35,281 bases of DNA from Galactobacter valiniphilus (GTDB lineage Bacteria > Actinomycetota > Actinomycetes > Actinomycetales > Micrococcaceae). Made by a program: the position numbers and the translations under genes. Below are positions 25,005 to 33,572 of the stretch, in pieces. The notes beneath the pieces are model-generated. The model was not told where the DNA came from. It saw only the letters and a list, made by a program, of their open reading frames with translations, and did no database searches. The stretch lies in NCBI RefSeq assembly GCF_003575975.1, contig NZ_QQXK01000035.1, forward strand, positions 1 through 35,281. The letters are read 5' to 3'. Within the stretch, counting starts at the first letter, position 1. Each line of letters opens with the position of its first letter.

Positions 25005-25670
25005 TTGACCGAGGAGTGGGGCATCACCAAGACCAGCAGCGCCTACGAGCGCGCGATCCCTGATTCCGAGCTCCTGCGCGCCACGCGCGGCGGGGACGTC
25101 GAGATGTTTGAAGTGCTGTGGCAGCGCTACAGCGGCCAGCTGCTCGGCTACGCCCGCAAGCGCGTCCCCGCCCACCAGGCGGAAGACGCCGTGAGCGAGG
25201 TCCTGCTCTCCACCCTCCGCGCCATCCTCAACGGTTCCGGCCCCGATCGCTTCTTCCGCGCCTACGCCTTCCAGTCGCTGCGCCACGCCCTGGGGCGGCA
25301 GCACGAGGCGGCCCAGCTCACCCCCCTGCTCGACCACGAAGACCTGGAGCGCGTGGCCCCCGCGGCCGAGCGCCCGCGCTCGGAGGACGCGATGCTGGTC
25401 AACACCCTCCTGGCCGAATTCGACGACGAGACCCAACTCCTGCTGCGCCTCAACCTCGAGGAAGGCCGCCGGATCAGCGAGATTGCGGAGACCCTGTCAC
25501 TCGCGCCGGAGGTGGCCTCCCGCCGCCTCTACGAGGCCAAGGACGTCTTCCGCGCCAAGTGGTTCGCCGCGCACCTCGACTTGGCCGGAGCCGAGCCGGA
25601 ATGCATGGCGGCCATGGCGCTCGCTCCGCACGCCTTTGGCCGCTCGGCCGGCGGGGCCAAGTCCCGGTAG
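25005..25670 (+). CDS. ECF-type RNA polymerase sigma factor (N-terminal part of a sigma/anti-sigma fusion)
   Basis: A 221-residue product up to TAG. Sigma region 2 is at about 22-100 (FEVLWQRYSGQLLGYARKRV, AEDAVSEVLLSTLRA). Region 4 is at about 130-190 (LLRLNLEEGRRISEIAETLS, ASRRLYEAK). The tail carries Cys200 in PECMAAMALAPHAFG. The frame does not end biologically there. After the single TAG at 25668 the same frame reads FWAHVEGCSFC, which with Cys200 gives C-x25-H-x3-C-x2-C, the zinc anti-sigma pattern. The TTG start is the only in-frame start before region 2. Fused sigma/zinc anti-sigma membrane proteins are known in actinobacterial ECF groups. As it stands the sigma would be free of its anti-sigma half, and hence possibly always active. 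Confidence 0.8.
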   Translation: MTEEWGITKTSSAYERAIPDSELLRATRGGDVEMFEVLWQRYSGQLLGYARKRVPAHQAEDAVSEVLLSTLRAILNGSGPDRFFRAYAFQSLRHALGRQHEAAQLTPLLDHEDLERVAPAAERPRSEDAMLVNTLLAEFDDETQLLLRLNLEEGRRISEIAETLSLAPEVASRRLYEAKDVFRAKWFAAHLDLAGAEPECMAAMALAPHAFGRSAGGAKSR

Positions 25671-26568
25671 TTCTGGGCACACGTGGAGGGATGCTCCTTC
25701 TGCGGGCCCCGCGTGAGCCAGGCCCAGTCCGCCTCCCAGCGCCTCGTGGTGCTTTGGCCCGTGGCCTTCGGCGCCTTTGCGTTTGCCGAGCCGGGCGGTC
25801 TCGTCCTCCAGGCGCTCGGTTGGGGAGCGGGGGCCTGCGTCTCGCGCGTCCCTGGGCTCGTGGCCGGCGGGCTGCTGACGGTTCCGGCGGGCGCCAAGCT
25901 CGGTGCAGGCGCGCTCGCCGTGGTCGTGGCGGGCACCGCCATCGTGGCCGGGAGCGTTCTGAACGCGAAGGATCCGGGGCCCAGTGCCTCGCTGCCCGGG
26001 CGCGGAGGGGACTCCGGCGTCAGCGCCCCCGCCGCTCCGGGGGAGGGCGACGGCACTGGCGGTCTCGAGGAGGCCACGGCCTCGCCGGGGGGCCCCGCGT
26101 CAGATGGAGCGTGGGAGTTCAACGGCACGACGGCGGGCGGCGGCCAGGGTGCCGAGGGCCAGAGGCCGGGCGGGGCCGGAGGCCCCGGGGTTTCTCCCGG
26201 AGGGAACGGCGCCGCGAACGCCGGGGGCGCGGCGAACGGGGGCGGTGCCGCGAACGGCGCCGTCGCCCCCGGCGGCTCCGGAGGCCCGGCCAGAACCGCC
26301 GGGCCGGGCGGCACCTCCGGCGCCAACGGCGGCACCCAGGCGCCAACGGCGGCACCCAGGCGCCAACGGCGGCACCCAGGCGCCGCCCGCCACTCAGGGC
26401 GACCCCACGCCGTCGGGCACCGATGCGAACAACGGCGCCAACCCGTCCAACCCGCCCACCGTGGGACCCACGCCGTCGCGTCCCGGGCCGACCGAGAGCT
26501 CGTCCGCTCAGCCCACGGGGCGCACGCCCTGCGCGTGGGCGCCGAATGTGGCGTGCTACGCAGAGTGA
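25671..26568 (+). pseudogene. zinc anti-sigma, membrane and extracytoplasmic part of the fusion, cut off by TAG and by repeat expansion
   Basis: In frame with the sigma gene it begins FWAHVEGCSFCGPRV (H-x3-C-x2-C), then has hydrophobic segments (LVVLWPVAFGAFAFA and LGAGALAVVVAGTAIVAG) and a long Gly/Ala/Pro-rich linker. Three copies of a 20-bp repeat (26321-26380) shift the frame. With one copy the frame would run GANGGTQAPPATQGDPTPSG and end RTPCAWAPNVACYAE at 26568, a tail with two Cys that could form an extracytoplasmic disulfide. In the present state the frame runs into Arg-rich nonsense to 26588. A GTG at 25683 could start translation but would drop the zinc-ligand His. The role as membrane sensor is inferred from layout. 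Confidence 0.7.
26319..26384 (+). repeat. 20-bp tandem repeat, 3.3 copies, frame-setting
   Basis: Units 26321-26340, 26341-26360 and 26361-26380 are identical, flanked by partial unit ends. Since 20 is not a multiple of 3, copy number sets the reading frame. One or four copies keep the upstream frame joined to the downstream sensible frame; the present three do not. Confidence 0.95.
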
Positions 26569-26585
26569 TCCGTCGGCGCGACGCC

Positions 26586-26600
26586 TAGGCTTGGGACATG
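26586..26600 (+). promoter_or_regulatory. -10 box of a leaderless transcript
   Basis: TAGGCT (26586-26591) stands 6 nt before the ATG at 26598, without a Shine-Dalgarno. The same box and spacing occur at 28042. Confidence 0.55.
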
Positions 26601-26918
26601 ATTTTCATCGTTGTGAAGTACCAGGTCCTCCCCGAGCACGCGGAGGGCTTCATCGAGGCGACGCGCCCGTTCACCGAGGCCACGCGCGCCGAGCCGGGCA
26701 ACATCTTCTTCGAGTGGTCGCGCTCCGTGGAGGACCCGAACGAGTTTGTGCTCGTGGAGGCCTTCCAGGACGACGCCGGCGAGGCGCACGTGACCTCCGA
26801 GCACTTCGCCGCCGGCCTGGCGTCGATGCGCCCGCTGCTCGCCGCGACCCCCAAGATCGTCTCCCGCCTCGTGGATGGCACCGGGTGGGAGCCCATGGGC
26901 GAGCTCGTCATCGACTGA
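26598..26918 (+). CDS. antibiotic biosynthesis monooxygenase (ABM/YgiN-like) family protein
   Basis: A 106-residue ferredoxin-like fold protein of the ABM family, usually dimeric. It has IFIVVKYQVLPEHAEGFIEA at the start, the central FFEWSRSVEDPNEFVLVEAF and SEHFAAGL with the conserved His. Members include quinol monooxygenases (YgiN) and heme- or signal-related enzymes, and the substrate cannot be read off. It is followed after 2 nt by the MpaB-like gene, so the two are probably one operon. Confidence 0.85.
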   Translation: MIFIVVKYQVLPEHAEGFIEATRPFTEATRAEPGNIFFEWSRSVEDPNEFVLVEAFQDDAGEAHVTSEHFAAGLASMRPLLAATPKIVSRLVDGTGWEPMGELVID

Positions 26919-26920
26919 GC

Positions 26921-27976
26921 ATGGCGTTCGATCCGCTGGCCAGGCTGCGCCGCACGCTGCACCTCACGTTCGGGGGTAGCGAGGCGGTGCCGGAGTGGCA
27001 GTACGAGCTGGAGCAGGGCGAGGACGGCGGATTCTTTGCGCCGCACTCGGCCGTCTGGAGCGTGCACGGCGGGATGACGCCCATCGCCGCCGGGGTGCGG
27101 GCGCTGCTGGTGCAGGCCCTGCATCCCGGGGCGCTGGCCGGGGTGGCGGAGCATTCGAACTACGAGCGCGACGCCCTCGGCCGCCTGGCCGGGACGATCC
27201 GCTGGATCTTCACGGTCACCTACGGCTCCACCGACGCCGCGCGGCGCGCGTGCGAGCACGTGCGCAAGCTGCACGTGCCGGTGCGCGGTCAGTACGCCGG
27301 GGTCGACGGCGAGTCCACGTACTACTCCGCCAACTCGCCGCACCTCGGCCTGTGGGTGCACTGCGCGTTTGCCGACGCGTTCCTGCGCGCCTACGAGGAG
27401 CACCGCGGGCCCGTCCCCGTGCCGCCGGATGCCCTGCCGGGCGAGAGCGGCGCCGACGCCTACGTGCGCGAGTGGGCCGTGGCCGGCGAACTCATGGGCG
27501 TGCAGGATCCGCCGCGTTCCGAGGCGGCGCTGCGGGCCGCCCTGGCCGGCTTCGACGAGCGCGGCGAGCTGCGCTGCGACGAGCGCACCCTGCGCGTGGT
27601 CGGCTTCATCCGCCGGCCCCCGCTCGATCCCTCCCTGCGCTCCGGGTACGCCCTGCTCTTCCGCGGGGCCGTCGATTCCCTGTCGCCGCGCTGGCGCGAG
27701 CTGCTGGGGCTACGCGGTTCGGGGTTCTCGCTGCCGCGGCTTCCGCGTGCGGCCCGCGCCGCCGCGGCGGCGCCCGCGCCCGCGGGTCTCGCGACCTCCG
27801 GCGCCTCCACTGCCTCGAACGGCTCCAGCGCCCGACGTCGCGTGGAGACCCCGTGGGTGGGTCGCCTCGGCGCGGGGCTCATCTTGCGCCTCGCGGGCGC
27901 GACGCTCGTGAAGGTCGGCCCGGCCGAGCTCTCGGCGCGGGCGCGCATGAAGCGGGTCGGCACCCACGGGATGTGA
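26921..27976 (+). CDS. oxygenase MpaB family protein (DUF2236)
   Basis: A 351-residue all-helical protein of the DUF2236 family (MpaB and latex-clearing-protein relatives, b-type heme oxygenases). Visible are HPGALAGVAEHSNY (candidate heme-region His), RWIFTVTYGS, VRGQYAGVDGESTYYSANSP and LWVHCAFADAFL. A low-complexity Ala/Pro/Ser stretch at about 275-310 separates the core from a conserved-looking tail. The ATG follows the ABM stop by 2 nt, so translation is probably coupled. The reaction is unknown. Confidence 0.85.
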   Translation: MAFDPLARLRRTLHLTFGGSEAVPEWQYELEQGEDGGFFAPHSAVWSVHGGMTPIAAGVRALLVQALHPGALAGVAEHSNYERDALGRLAGTIRWIFTVTYGSTDAARRACEHVRKLHVPVRGQYAGVDGESTYYSANSPHLGLWVHCAFADAFLRAYEEHRGPVPVPPDALPGESGADAYVREWAVAGELMGVQDPPRSEAALRAALAGFDERGELRCDERTLRVVGFIRRPPLDPSLRSGYALLFRGAVDSLSPRWRELLGLRGSGFSLPRLPRAARAAAAAPAPAGLATSGASTASNGSSARRRVETPWVGRLGAGLILRLAGATLVKVGPAELSARARMKRVGTHGM

Positions 27977-28041
27977 GCGCGGGGCGAGGCACGCGCCTCG
28001 GGGACGCCCGCGCCGTCGTGCGCCACGCCCGGCAGCGCCGC

Positions 28042-28056
28042 TAGGCTCGGCGCATG
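28042..28056 (+). promoter_or_regulatory. -10 box of a leaderless transcript
   Basis: TAGGCT (28042-28047) lies 6 nt before the ATG at 28054, exactly as at 26586. Confidence 0.55.
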
Positions 28057-28467
28057 GACCTTGCCGCGATCGCCGACCTCTGCCTGGCCCTGCCCGGCAC
28101 CTCGGACGACGAACCTTTCGGCCCCGGCACCACGGTGTTTCGCGTGGACGCTGGGCCGGGGAAGCCGGGCAAGCTCTTTGCGCTCATGAATGGCGGCACG
28201 GACGCGGGCGGCGCCACGCGCTTCAACTTGAAGTGCGATCCGGCGCTGGCCCAGGGCCTGCGCGAGCGCTTCCCCGAGGTGGTCCCCGGCTATCACATGA
28301 ACAAGAAGCACTGGAATACCGTGCGGCTCGGTGGGGACGCCCCGATCACGCTCAGCGCCCAGGAGCTCGCCGAACTCATCGAGGACTCCTACGACCTCGT
28401 GGTCTCGGGCCTGCCGCGCGCCCAGCAGGAGCGCCTGCGCTGGGTGGGGCTGGCGCAGCGCGGCTGA
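28054..28467 (+). CDS. MmcQ/YjbR family DNA-binding protein
   Basis: A 137-residue protein of the YjbR family (CyaY-like fold). It has CLALPGTSDDEPFGPGTTVF, KLFALMN, FNLKCDPALAQGLRERFPEV, GYHMNKKHWNTV and LIEDSYDLVVSGL, all typical. The cellular role of the family is poorly defined. The start is fixed by the leaderless -10 box. Confidence 0.88.
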   Translation: MDLAAIADLCLALPGTSDDEPFGPGTTVFRVDAGPGKPGKLFALMNGGTDAGGATRFNLKCDPALAQGLRERFPEVVPGYHMNKKHWNTVRLGGDAPITLSAQELAELIEDSYDLVVSGLPRAQQERLRWVGLAQRG

Positions 28468-28532
28468 GCTGGCCGCCTCCGCCGAGCGAGCCGTCCCAGC
28501 CGTGCCTGCCTTCCGAGCCGCAGCCCCGCATG

Positions 28533-28595
28533 AAAAAACATCCGAAGAACGACGGGAGATCGTCGGATAGACGATGTCCCGTCGTTTTTCGGATG
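28533..28595 (-). terminator. long intrinsic terminator of the CitMHS gene
   Basis: Arms 28539-28563 and 28571-28595 pair over 25 positions with two mismatches and a 7-nt loop. On the minus strand the stem is followed by six T residues (28533-28538). This is a classical rho-independent terminator for the transporter gene ending at 28657. The stem is unusually long. Confidence 0.85.
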
Positions 28596-28656
28596 CTGCG
28601 CGGCAGGGTCCCCAAGAACCCACCGCGCCGGAACCCACCGAGCCGGCGGCCGGCGC

Positions 28657-30266
28657 CTACCGCGCGCCGAAGCCGATCGCGCCGACCAGCACGCCCACCG
28701 CGAGCATGACGAGCGAGACCACGAGCGACCGCCACAGCACCTTCTTGTGGTGATCGCCGAGGTTCACGCCGGCGAGCGAGACGAGCAGCAGGATCGCTGG
28801 GACCAGCGGCGACTGCAGGTGCACCGGCTGACCCGTAATGGACGCGCGCGCCATGTCGACGGCCGGGATCCCGTAATGGGCGGCCGTCTCGGAGAGCACG
28901 GGCAGGATGCCGAAGTAGAACGCGTCGTTGGACATGAGGAAGGTCGCCGGGATGGAGATCAGGCCCGTGATGACGGCCATGAACGGGCCCCACGAGGCGG
29001 GGATGACGTCCACGAGCCACTGGCTCATCGCCTCGACCATGCCGGTTCCCGTGAGCACGGCGGCGGCCATCACCATCGACACCACAGCGATGATCGCGTC
29101 GGCGTGCGAGGCAAGCATCTTGGCCTGATCGCCCACCTTGGGGAAGTTCACGAGCAGCGCGATCGCCGAGCCCACCATGAACAGGTACGGCAGCGGCAGC
29201 TGGTCCATGACGAGCAGCACCATGATCACGAGTGTGAGGCCCAGGTTGAACCACAGCAGCTTGGGGCGCAGCCTGGGACGGTTCGGGTCGAGCGCCGTGG
29301 CGGTCAGCGAGCCGCCGGCGCCGTCGGCGTAGTCGGCCTCGGCCGCGTCGCGGGAGGCGTCGCGCTTGAACACCGAGGAACCCACATGCAGGCGGCTCGC
29401 GCGCTTCCCGGAGCCGGACTCCGAGCCGGAACCGGCCTCGGCGCCCACGAGCTCGCGCTCGCCGGCCTCGGCCGCGTCGTCACCGGTGGAGGCATCGCCC
29501 GAGGCGCCCAGGGGCTGGGAGGTGGTGCCCGACGTCGTGCGCTTGGCCTGGGTGCCCTCGACGCCGGCGCGGCGGGAGCCGCCGGTCACGGCGGCGTCGG
29601 CAAGGAAGTCGGGGACGGCGCCTGAGCGGTCCCACTGCAGCGCGCCGGCCTTCTCGAGGCGGCGGCGCTCCATGCGGCCCAGCTGCCAGGCGAAGGCGAG
29701 CACCACGACCATGCCGATCCCCAGCGAGGGGAGCATGGGGACGAAGATGTCGGACGCGTCGACGTGCAGGGCGGCGGCGGCGCGGGCGGTCGGTCCGCCC
29801 CACGGGACGATGTTCATGGTGCCGTTGGCGAGGCCTGCCACGCACGTGAGGACCACGGGGGAGAGCTGCATGCGCTGGTAAACCGGCAGCATGGCGGCCG
29901 TGACGATGATATGAAGGTCGTGGAGCCGTCGCCGTCCAGCGAGACCGCCGCGGCGAGCACCGCGGTGCCCATGACGACCTTCACCGGATCGCGCCCGGCG
30001 ATCTTCAGGATGAACGTGACGAGCTTGTCGAACAGGCCGACGTCCACCATGAGTCCGAAGTAGATGATCGCGAACATCAGCAGCGCCGCGGTGGAGGACA
30101 TCGACTTCACCGCGTCCATCACCATGTCGCCGAGGCCGAGCCCCGCGCCGGCGAAGAGGCCCAAGACCGGGGGGACGATGATGAGCGCCAGCGGCGGGGT
30201 GAGGCGCTTGGTCATGATCAGCGCCATGAAGACGGCGATCATGAGGAATCCGAGAAGAACCAGCAT
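28657..30266 (-). pseudogene. CitMHS family citrate/H+ (metal-citrate) symporter, frameshifted
   Basis: From the ATG at 30266 (AAAGGAG 8 nt upstream) the first part encodes MLVLLGFLMIAVFMALIM, LALIIVPPVLGLFAG and VSLDGDGSTTFI. The second part, in another frame, resumes MLPVYQRMQLSPVVLTCVAG and NIVPWGGPTARA and ends at 28657. A family member reads through as ...TTFI-IVTAA-MLPVYQR. Here an extra AT at about 29912-29916 (TTCATATCATCG instead of TTCATCATCG) breaks the frame. A hydrophilic loop of about 120 residues rich in Ser, Glu and Gly separates the two membrane halves. It lies divergently from a CitA/CitB-like two-component system, which supports citrate or another di/tricarboxylate as substrate. 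Confidence 0.85.
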
Positions 30267-30341
30267 CGTTGGGGCTCCTTTGAGTCGAGGGTGGGTGACG
30301 GACCTCACGAGGCTAGGGGCGGGTGTGACCCGGGCCATGCC

Positions 30342-30399
30342 TTGTGCTCACGGCGCTCACGCGTGCGCAATCAGCGCATTTTTCTCTTTGTGCTCACGG
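30342..30399. promoter_or_regulatory. 12-bp direct repeats in the citM/citAB divergent region
   Basis: TTGTGCTCACGG occurs at 30342-30353 and 30388-30399 (46 bp apart), flanking an AT-richer core with GCGCAATCAGCGCA. This is a plausible pair of binding sites for the CitB-like regulator controlling the transporter. The identity of the regulator is inference. Confidence 0.5.
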
Positions 30400-30432
30400 G
30401 TGCTGGCCGGGTGGTTCGGGGTTCGGCGGCCA

Positions 30433-30448
30433 TACGGTGAGGGGCATG
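30433..30448 (+). promoter_or_regulatory. -10 box before the sensor kinase
   Basis: TACGGT (30433-30438) lies 7 nt before the ATG at 30446. GAGGGG between them could also serve as a weak Shine-Dalgarno. Confidence 0.4.
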
Positions 30449-32289
30449 GGGAAGGTTTTGGCGAGGGTGCCCGACGACGCTGCCGCCGGCTCCGGCGCGC
30501 GCTCCAGCTTCACGGGGCGGCTGGTCCTGACGCAGCTGCTCGTGGTGGTGAGCGTGCTGGCGCTCGCCTTCGGCGCGGCCGGGTGGCTGCAGCGCGGGAC
30601 GGTGTGGCGGCAAGCAGAGGAGGAGGCGCTGCGCGTGGCGCGCGTCATCGCCGCCGATCCCGTGGTGCGCGAGCGTGTGGCCGAGCAATCGGCCCGCGCT
30701 GTACTGGACCCGGCGGCGCTGCGTGCTGGCCCCTTGCAGAAGGCCGCCGAGGCCTACCGCTCCAGCGCCGACCTGCTCTTTGTGGTCATGACGGACGAGC
30801 ACGGCCTGCGCCTCACGCACCCCACCCCGAGCTCATCGGCAGCCGCGTGAGCACCGACCCGCAGGCCCTGGACGGGCACGAGGTGGTGCTGCAGGAGCGA
30901 GGGACCCTCGGTGACTCGGTGCGCGCCAAGGTGCCGGTGTACTCGCCCGAGGTGGACCCGGCCACGCTGCTCCCCGGCGAATCGGCCGAACCCGAGGTGG
31001 TCGGCGAGGTCAGCGTGGGGCTGTCGGTGAAGGATGTGAGCGCCGAGGCGGGAGCCGCGCTGTGGCCGCTGGCGGCCGTGGCCGCGCTCGCGCTGGGACT
31101 CGCCGGGCTCGCCGCGTGGTGGCTGGCCCACCGCCTGCGCCGCGGCACCCTGGGCCTGGGGCCCGAGGAGATCTCGGCGCTGGCCCGGAACCAGGAGGCT
31201 GCGCTGCACGGCGTGGCCGAGGGCGTCGTGGGGCTCGCGCCCGATGGCTCCGTGACCGTCATCAACGGCGCGGCGCGGGACATGCTCGGCTCCGAGGACG
31301 CCGCCGCGTGGCCGGACGCCGTGCGGCGCGCGGTGGCCTCCGGCGCCGTCGGGCCCCTGCGCCTGCCCGTGGGTGGGCGCGTGCTCGTCTTGGCGCGGCG
31401 CCCCGTGGCCCTGGACGGCCGTGACCTCGGCTCCGTCCTGACCCTGCGCGACCTCACCGACGTGGAGGACCTCGGTATGCGCCTGGAGGGCGTGGAGACC
31501 ATGGCGCAGGCGCTGCGCGTGCAGCGGCACGAGTTCGCCAACCGCCTGCACACCCTGGGCGGCCTCTTGGCCGCGGGCGAGGTCGACGACGCCTCCGCCT
31601 ACCTGCGCGGGATCACGGGCGTGGCGCCAGTGGGCGCGCACGTGCCTGGCCTCGAGCTCGTCGCCGATAGCTACCTCGCCGCGTTCCTCGGCGCCAAGGC
31701 CGTGCAGGCCGACGAGCGCGGCGTGAGCCTGCGCGTGGGCGAGCGTTCCTCCGTCACGGGCTCCGTCGTGGCGGCGCAGGACGCCACGGCCGTGCTCGGC
31801 AATCTCGTGGACAACGCGATCCGCGCAGCCGCCGACGGGGTCGGGGTGGTCGGTGCGGGGCCTGGTGACGCGGGGCCTGGTGCGGGTGCCGGTCACGGTG
31901 CCGGGAACGCCGGCGCCGGCGGCACCCCGTCCGAGCCGCGGGCGTGGGTGGAGGTGGACCTGCTCCAAGACGGCGACACCCTGCACCTGGCCGTCGTGGA
32001 TTCGGGGCGCGGGGTCCCGGCCGGCCTCGACGTGTTTGCCGACGGGGTCACGACGGCGCAGCCGGATCCCAGCGGGCACGGGCTCGGGGTGGGGCTCGCT
32101 CTCGCGCGGCGGCTCGCCAGGCGGCGCGGGGGAGAGGTGTGGCTCGCGGACGCCGGCGGCGCCGTGGGCGAGGGCGGCGAGAGGCTGGGAGCGGTGTTCT
32201 GCGCCAAGCTGCCGCAGGTCATGGAGGAGCCGCCCGGGAGATTCCCCGGTGCGGCGCAGCGAACCGCTACGCGGGAGGAACAGGCATGA
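30446..32289 (+). pseudogene. CitA/DcuS-type sensor histidine kinase, frameshifted
   Basis: The first frame (30446-30850) encodes a membrane helix (LVLTQLLVVVSVLALAFGAA) and an extracytoplasmic sensor domain up to DEHGLRLTHPTP. The next frame continues ELIGSRVSTDP, a second helix (LWPLAAVAALALGLAGLAAW), a PAS-like domain, the kinase region with phospho-acceptor His in QRHEFANRLHTLGGLLAAG, the N-box NLVDNAIRAA, DSGRGVP and GHGLGVGLALARRLA. One missing G at about 30826 (CCCACCCCGAGCTC, where CCGGAGCTC would be in frame) separates them. All catalytic motifs survive. It overlaps the regulator gene by ATGA. Family members sense citrate, malate or fumarate. Confidence 0.85.
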
Positions 32290-32957
32290 ACGCGCAAGGG
32301 GCCGGTGGCGACTTCACCGTGCTGGTGGTTGACGACGACTTCTACGTGGCCAAGCTTCACGCCAAGCATGTGGACGCGGTGCCCGGCTTCACGGCGCTCG
32401 AGCCCGAGCCGGACGGGCGCCGCGTGCTGGCGCGCGTGCAGGCAGAATCACCCGATCTGGTACTGCTCGACGTGCACCTGCCGCAGGTCTCCGGGCTGGA
32501 CCTCCTTCGCACCCTCGATGTCGACGTCATGATGCTCTCCGCCGCCGCCGAGGCAGGGGCCGTGCGCACGGCGCTGCGCCGCGGGGCGCTCGCGTACCTG
32601 CTCAAACCCTTCGATCCCGCGGCGCTCGGCGCCAAGCTGCGCTCCTACGCGCGTTACCGCCGCATCCTGGAATCGGCCTCGGCCCTGGACCAGTCCACGA
32701 TCGAGCGGGCACAGCGCGTGATGTTCGGCGAGGACGAGGCGGTGTCGGCCGGGCCGGCCCCGACCGAGGCGTCCGTCTTGGAGGCCGTGGCCGCCTCGCC
32801 GGGCGAGCTCACCGGGGTGGAGGTCGCCGAGAGCGTCGGCGTCTCGCGGGCCACGGCTCAGCGCTACCTCTCCGCCTTGGCGCGTGACGGCCGGATCCGG
32901 CTCGAGCTGCGCTACGGTCAGCGCGGACGCCCGGAGCACCGCTACACGATGCCGTAG
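32286..32957 (+). CDS. CitB/DcuR-type response regulator
   Basis: A 223-residue regulator. The receiver domain has VLVVDDDFYVA (acidic pocket), the phospho-acceptor Asp in DLVLLDVHLP, the conserved Ser in MMLSAAAE and Lys in AYLLKPFDP. The C-terminal part has a winged helix-turn-helix (VEVAESVGVSRATAQRYLSAL) as in CitB/DcuR. It is translationally coupled to the sensor kinase gene. The probable target is the divergent CitMHS gene. It is intact, although its kinase and the transporter are both frameshifted. Confidence 0.92.
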   Translation: MNAQGAGGDFTVLVVDDDFYVAKLHAKHVDAVPGFTALEPEPDGRRVLARVQAESPDLVLLDVHLPQVSGLDLLRTLDVDVMMLSAAAEAGAVRTALRRGALAYLLKPFDPAALGAKLRSYARYRRILESASALDQSTIERAQRVMFGEDEAVSAGPAPTEASVLEAVAASPGELTGVEVAESVGVSRATAQRYLSALARDGRIRLELRYGQRGRPEHRYTMP

Positions 32958-32981
32958 GCGAGCGGTGCCCCGCACCCGGAC

Positions 32982-32999
32982 TACGCTGAACTCATCATG
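32982..32999 (+). promoter_or_regulatory. -10 box with very short leader
   Basis: TACGCT (32982-32987) lies 9 nt before the ATG at 32997, without a Shine-Dalgarno. The leader is at most a few nucleotides. Confidence 0.4.
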
Positions 33000-33566
33000 C
33001 TGACCTGGGACGCGCCCCTGCCCGCCCGGCCCCGCCGCGTCCTCGTGGCGGGCCCCTCCGGCGTCGGGAAGACGACGCTCAGCGCGCGCATCGCCCGCCT
33101 CATCGGCGCTCGACACACCGAGATCGACGCCCTCTTCCACGGCCCGAACTGGACGCCGCGGCCCAGCTTCGAGGCCGAGGTCCGGGCCTTCACGGCCGAG
33201 CCGGCCTGGGTCACCGAGTGGCAGTACAACGCGGTGCGCCCGCTCCTGGCCGAGCGCGCGGAGCTGCTCGTGTGGCTCGATCTGCCCTTCTGGCGCGTGA
33301 CCTTCCCGCAGGTCGTCCGACGGACCCTGTGCCGCCGCCTGGGGCGCGAACGGCTCTGGAACGGCAACATCGAACCGCCGCTGCACACGATCTTCAGCGA
33401 CCCCGAGCACATCGTGCGCTGGAGCGTGTCGACGCGCCACCTCTATCGAGAGCGCGTGCCGCAGGCCGCGGCCCGGAACCCGGGCCTCACCGTGGTGAGG
33501 CTGCGGTCCCGCCGCCAGGTCGAGGCGTGGCTCGCTGGAAGCCTCGCCCGCGCCGTCGGGCGCTAG
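32997..33566 (+). CDS. P-loop kinase-like protein (adenylate-kinase/FlaR-like)
   Basis: A 189-residue nucleotide-binding protein. Walker A is GPSGVGKTT (about 19-27). HTEIDALFHGPNWTPRP and the basic lid region RRTLCRRLGRERLWNGN resemble the adenylate-kinase-like proteins often labelled topology modulation (FlaR). These look like small-molecule kinases of unknown substrate. The label does not establish a role in DNA topology. It is not linked to the two-component genes except by position. Confidence 0.8.
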   Translation: MLTWDAPLPARPRRVLVAGPSGVGKTTLSARIARLIGARHTEIDALFHGPNWTPRPSFEAEVRAFTAEPAWVTEWQYNAVRPLLAERAELLVWLDLPFWRVTFPQVVRRTLCRRLGRERLWNGNIEPPLHTIFSDPEHIVRWSVSTRHLYRERVPQAAARNPGLTVVRLRSRRQVEAWLAGSLARAVGR

Positions 33567-33572
33567 AACCCA

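Noticed and set aside
25668-25670. Amber codon read through as a special amino acid
   Set aside because: No SECIS-like or pyrrolysine signal is apparent, and TAG is an ordinary stop in actinobacteria. A nonsense mutation is simpler.
26319-26384. CRISPR array
   Set aside because: The 20-bp units are directly adjacent without spacers and lie in a coding linker.
25118-27976. Very long plus-strand frame (952 codons) running from the sigma gene through the MpaB-like gene
   Set aside because: Only its end is a real gene (26921-27976). The rest is Arg-rich shadow of genes in other frames, as expected at this GC content.
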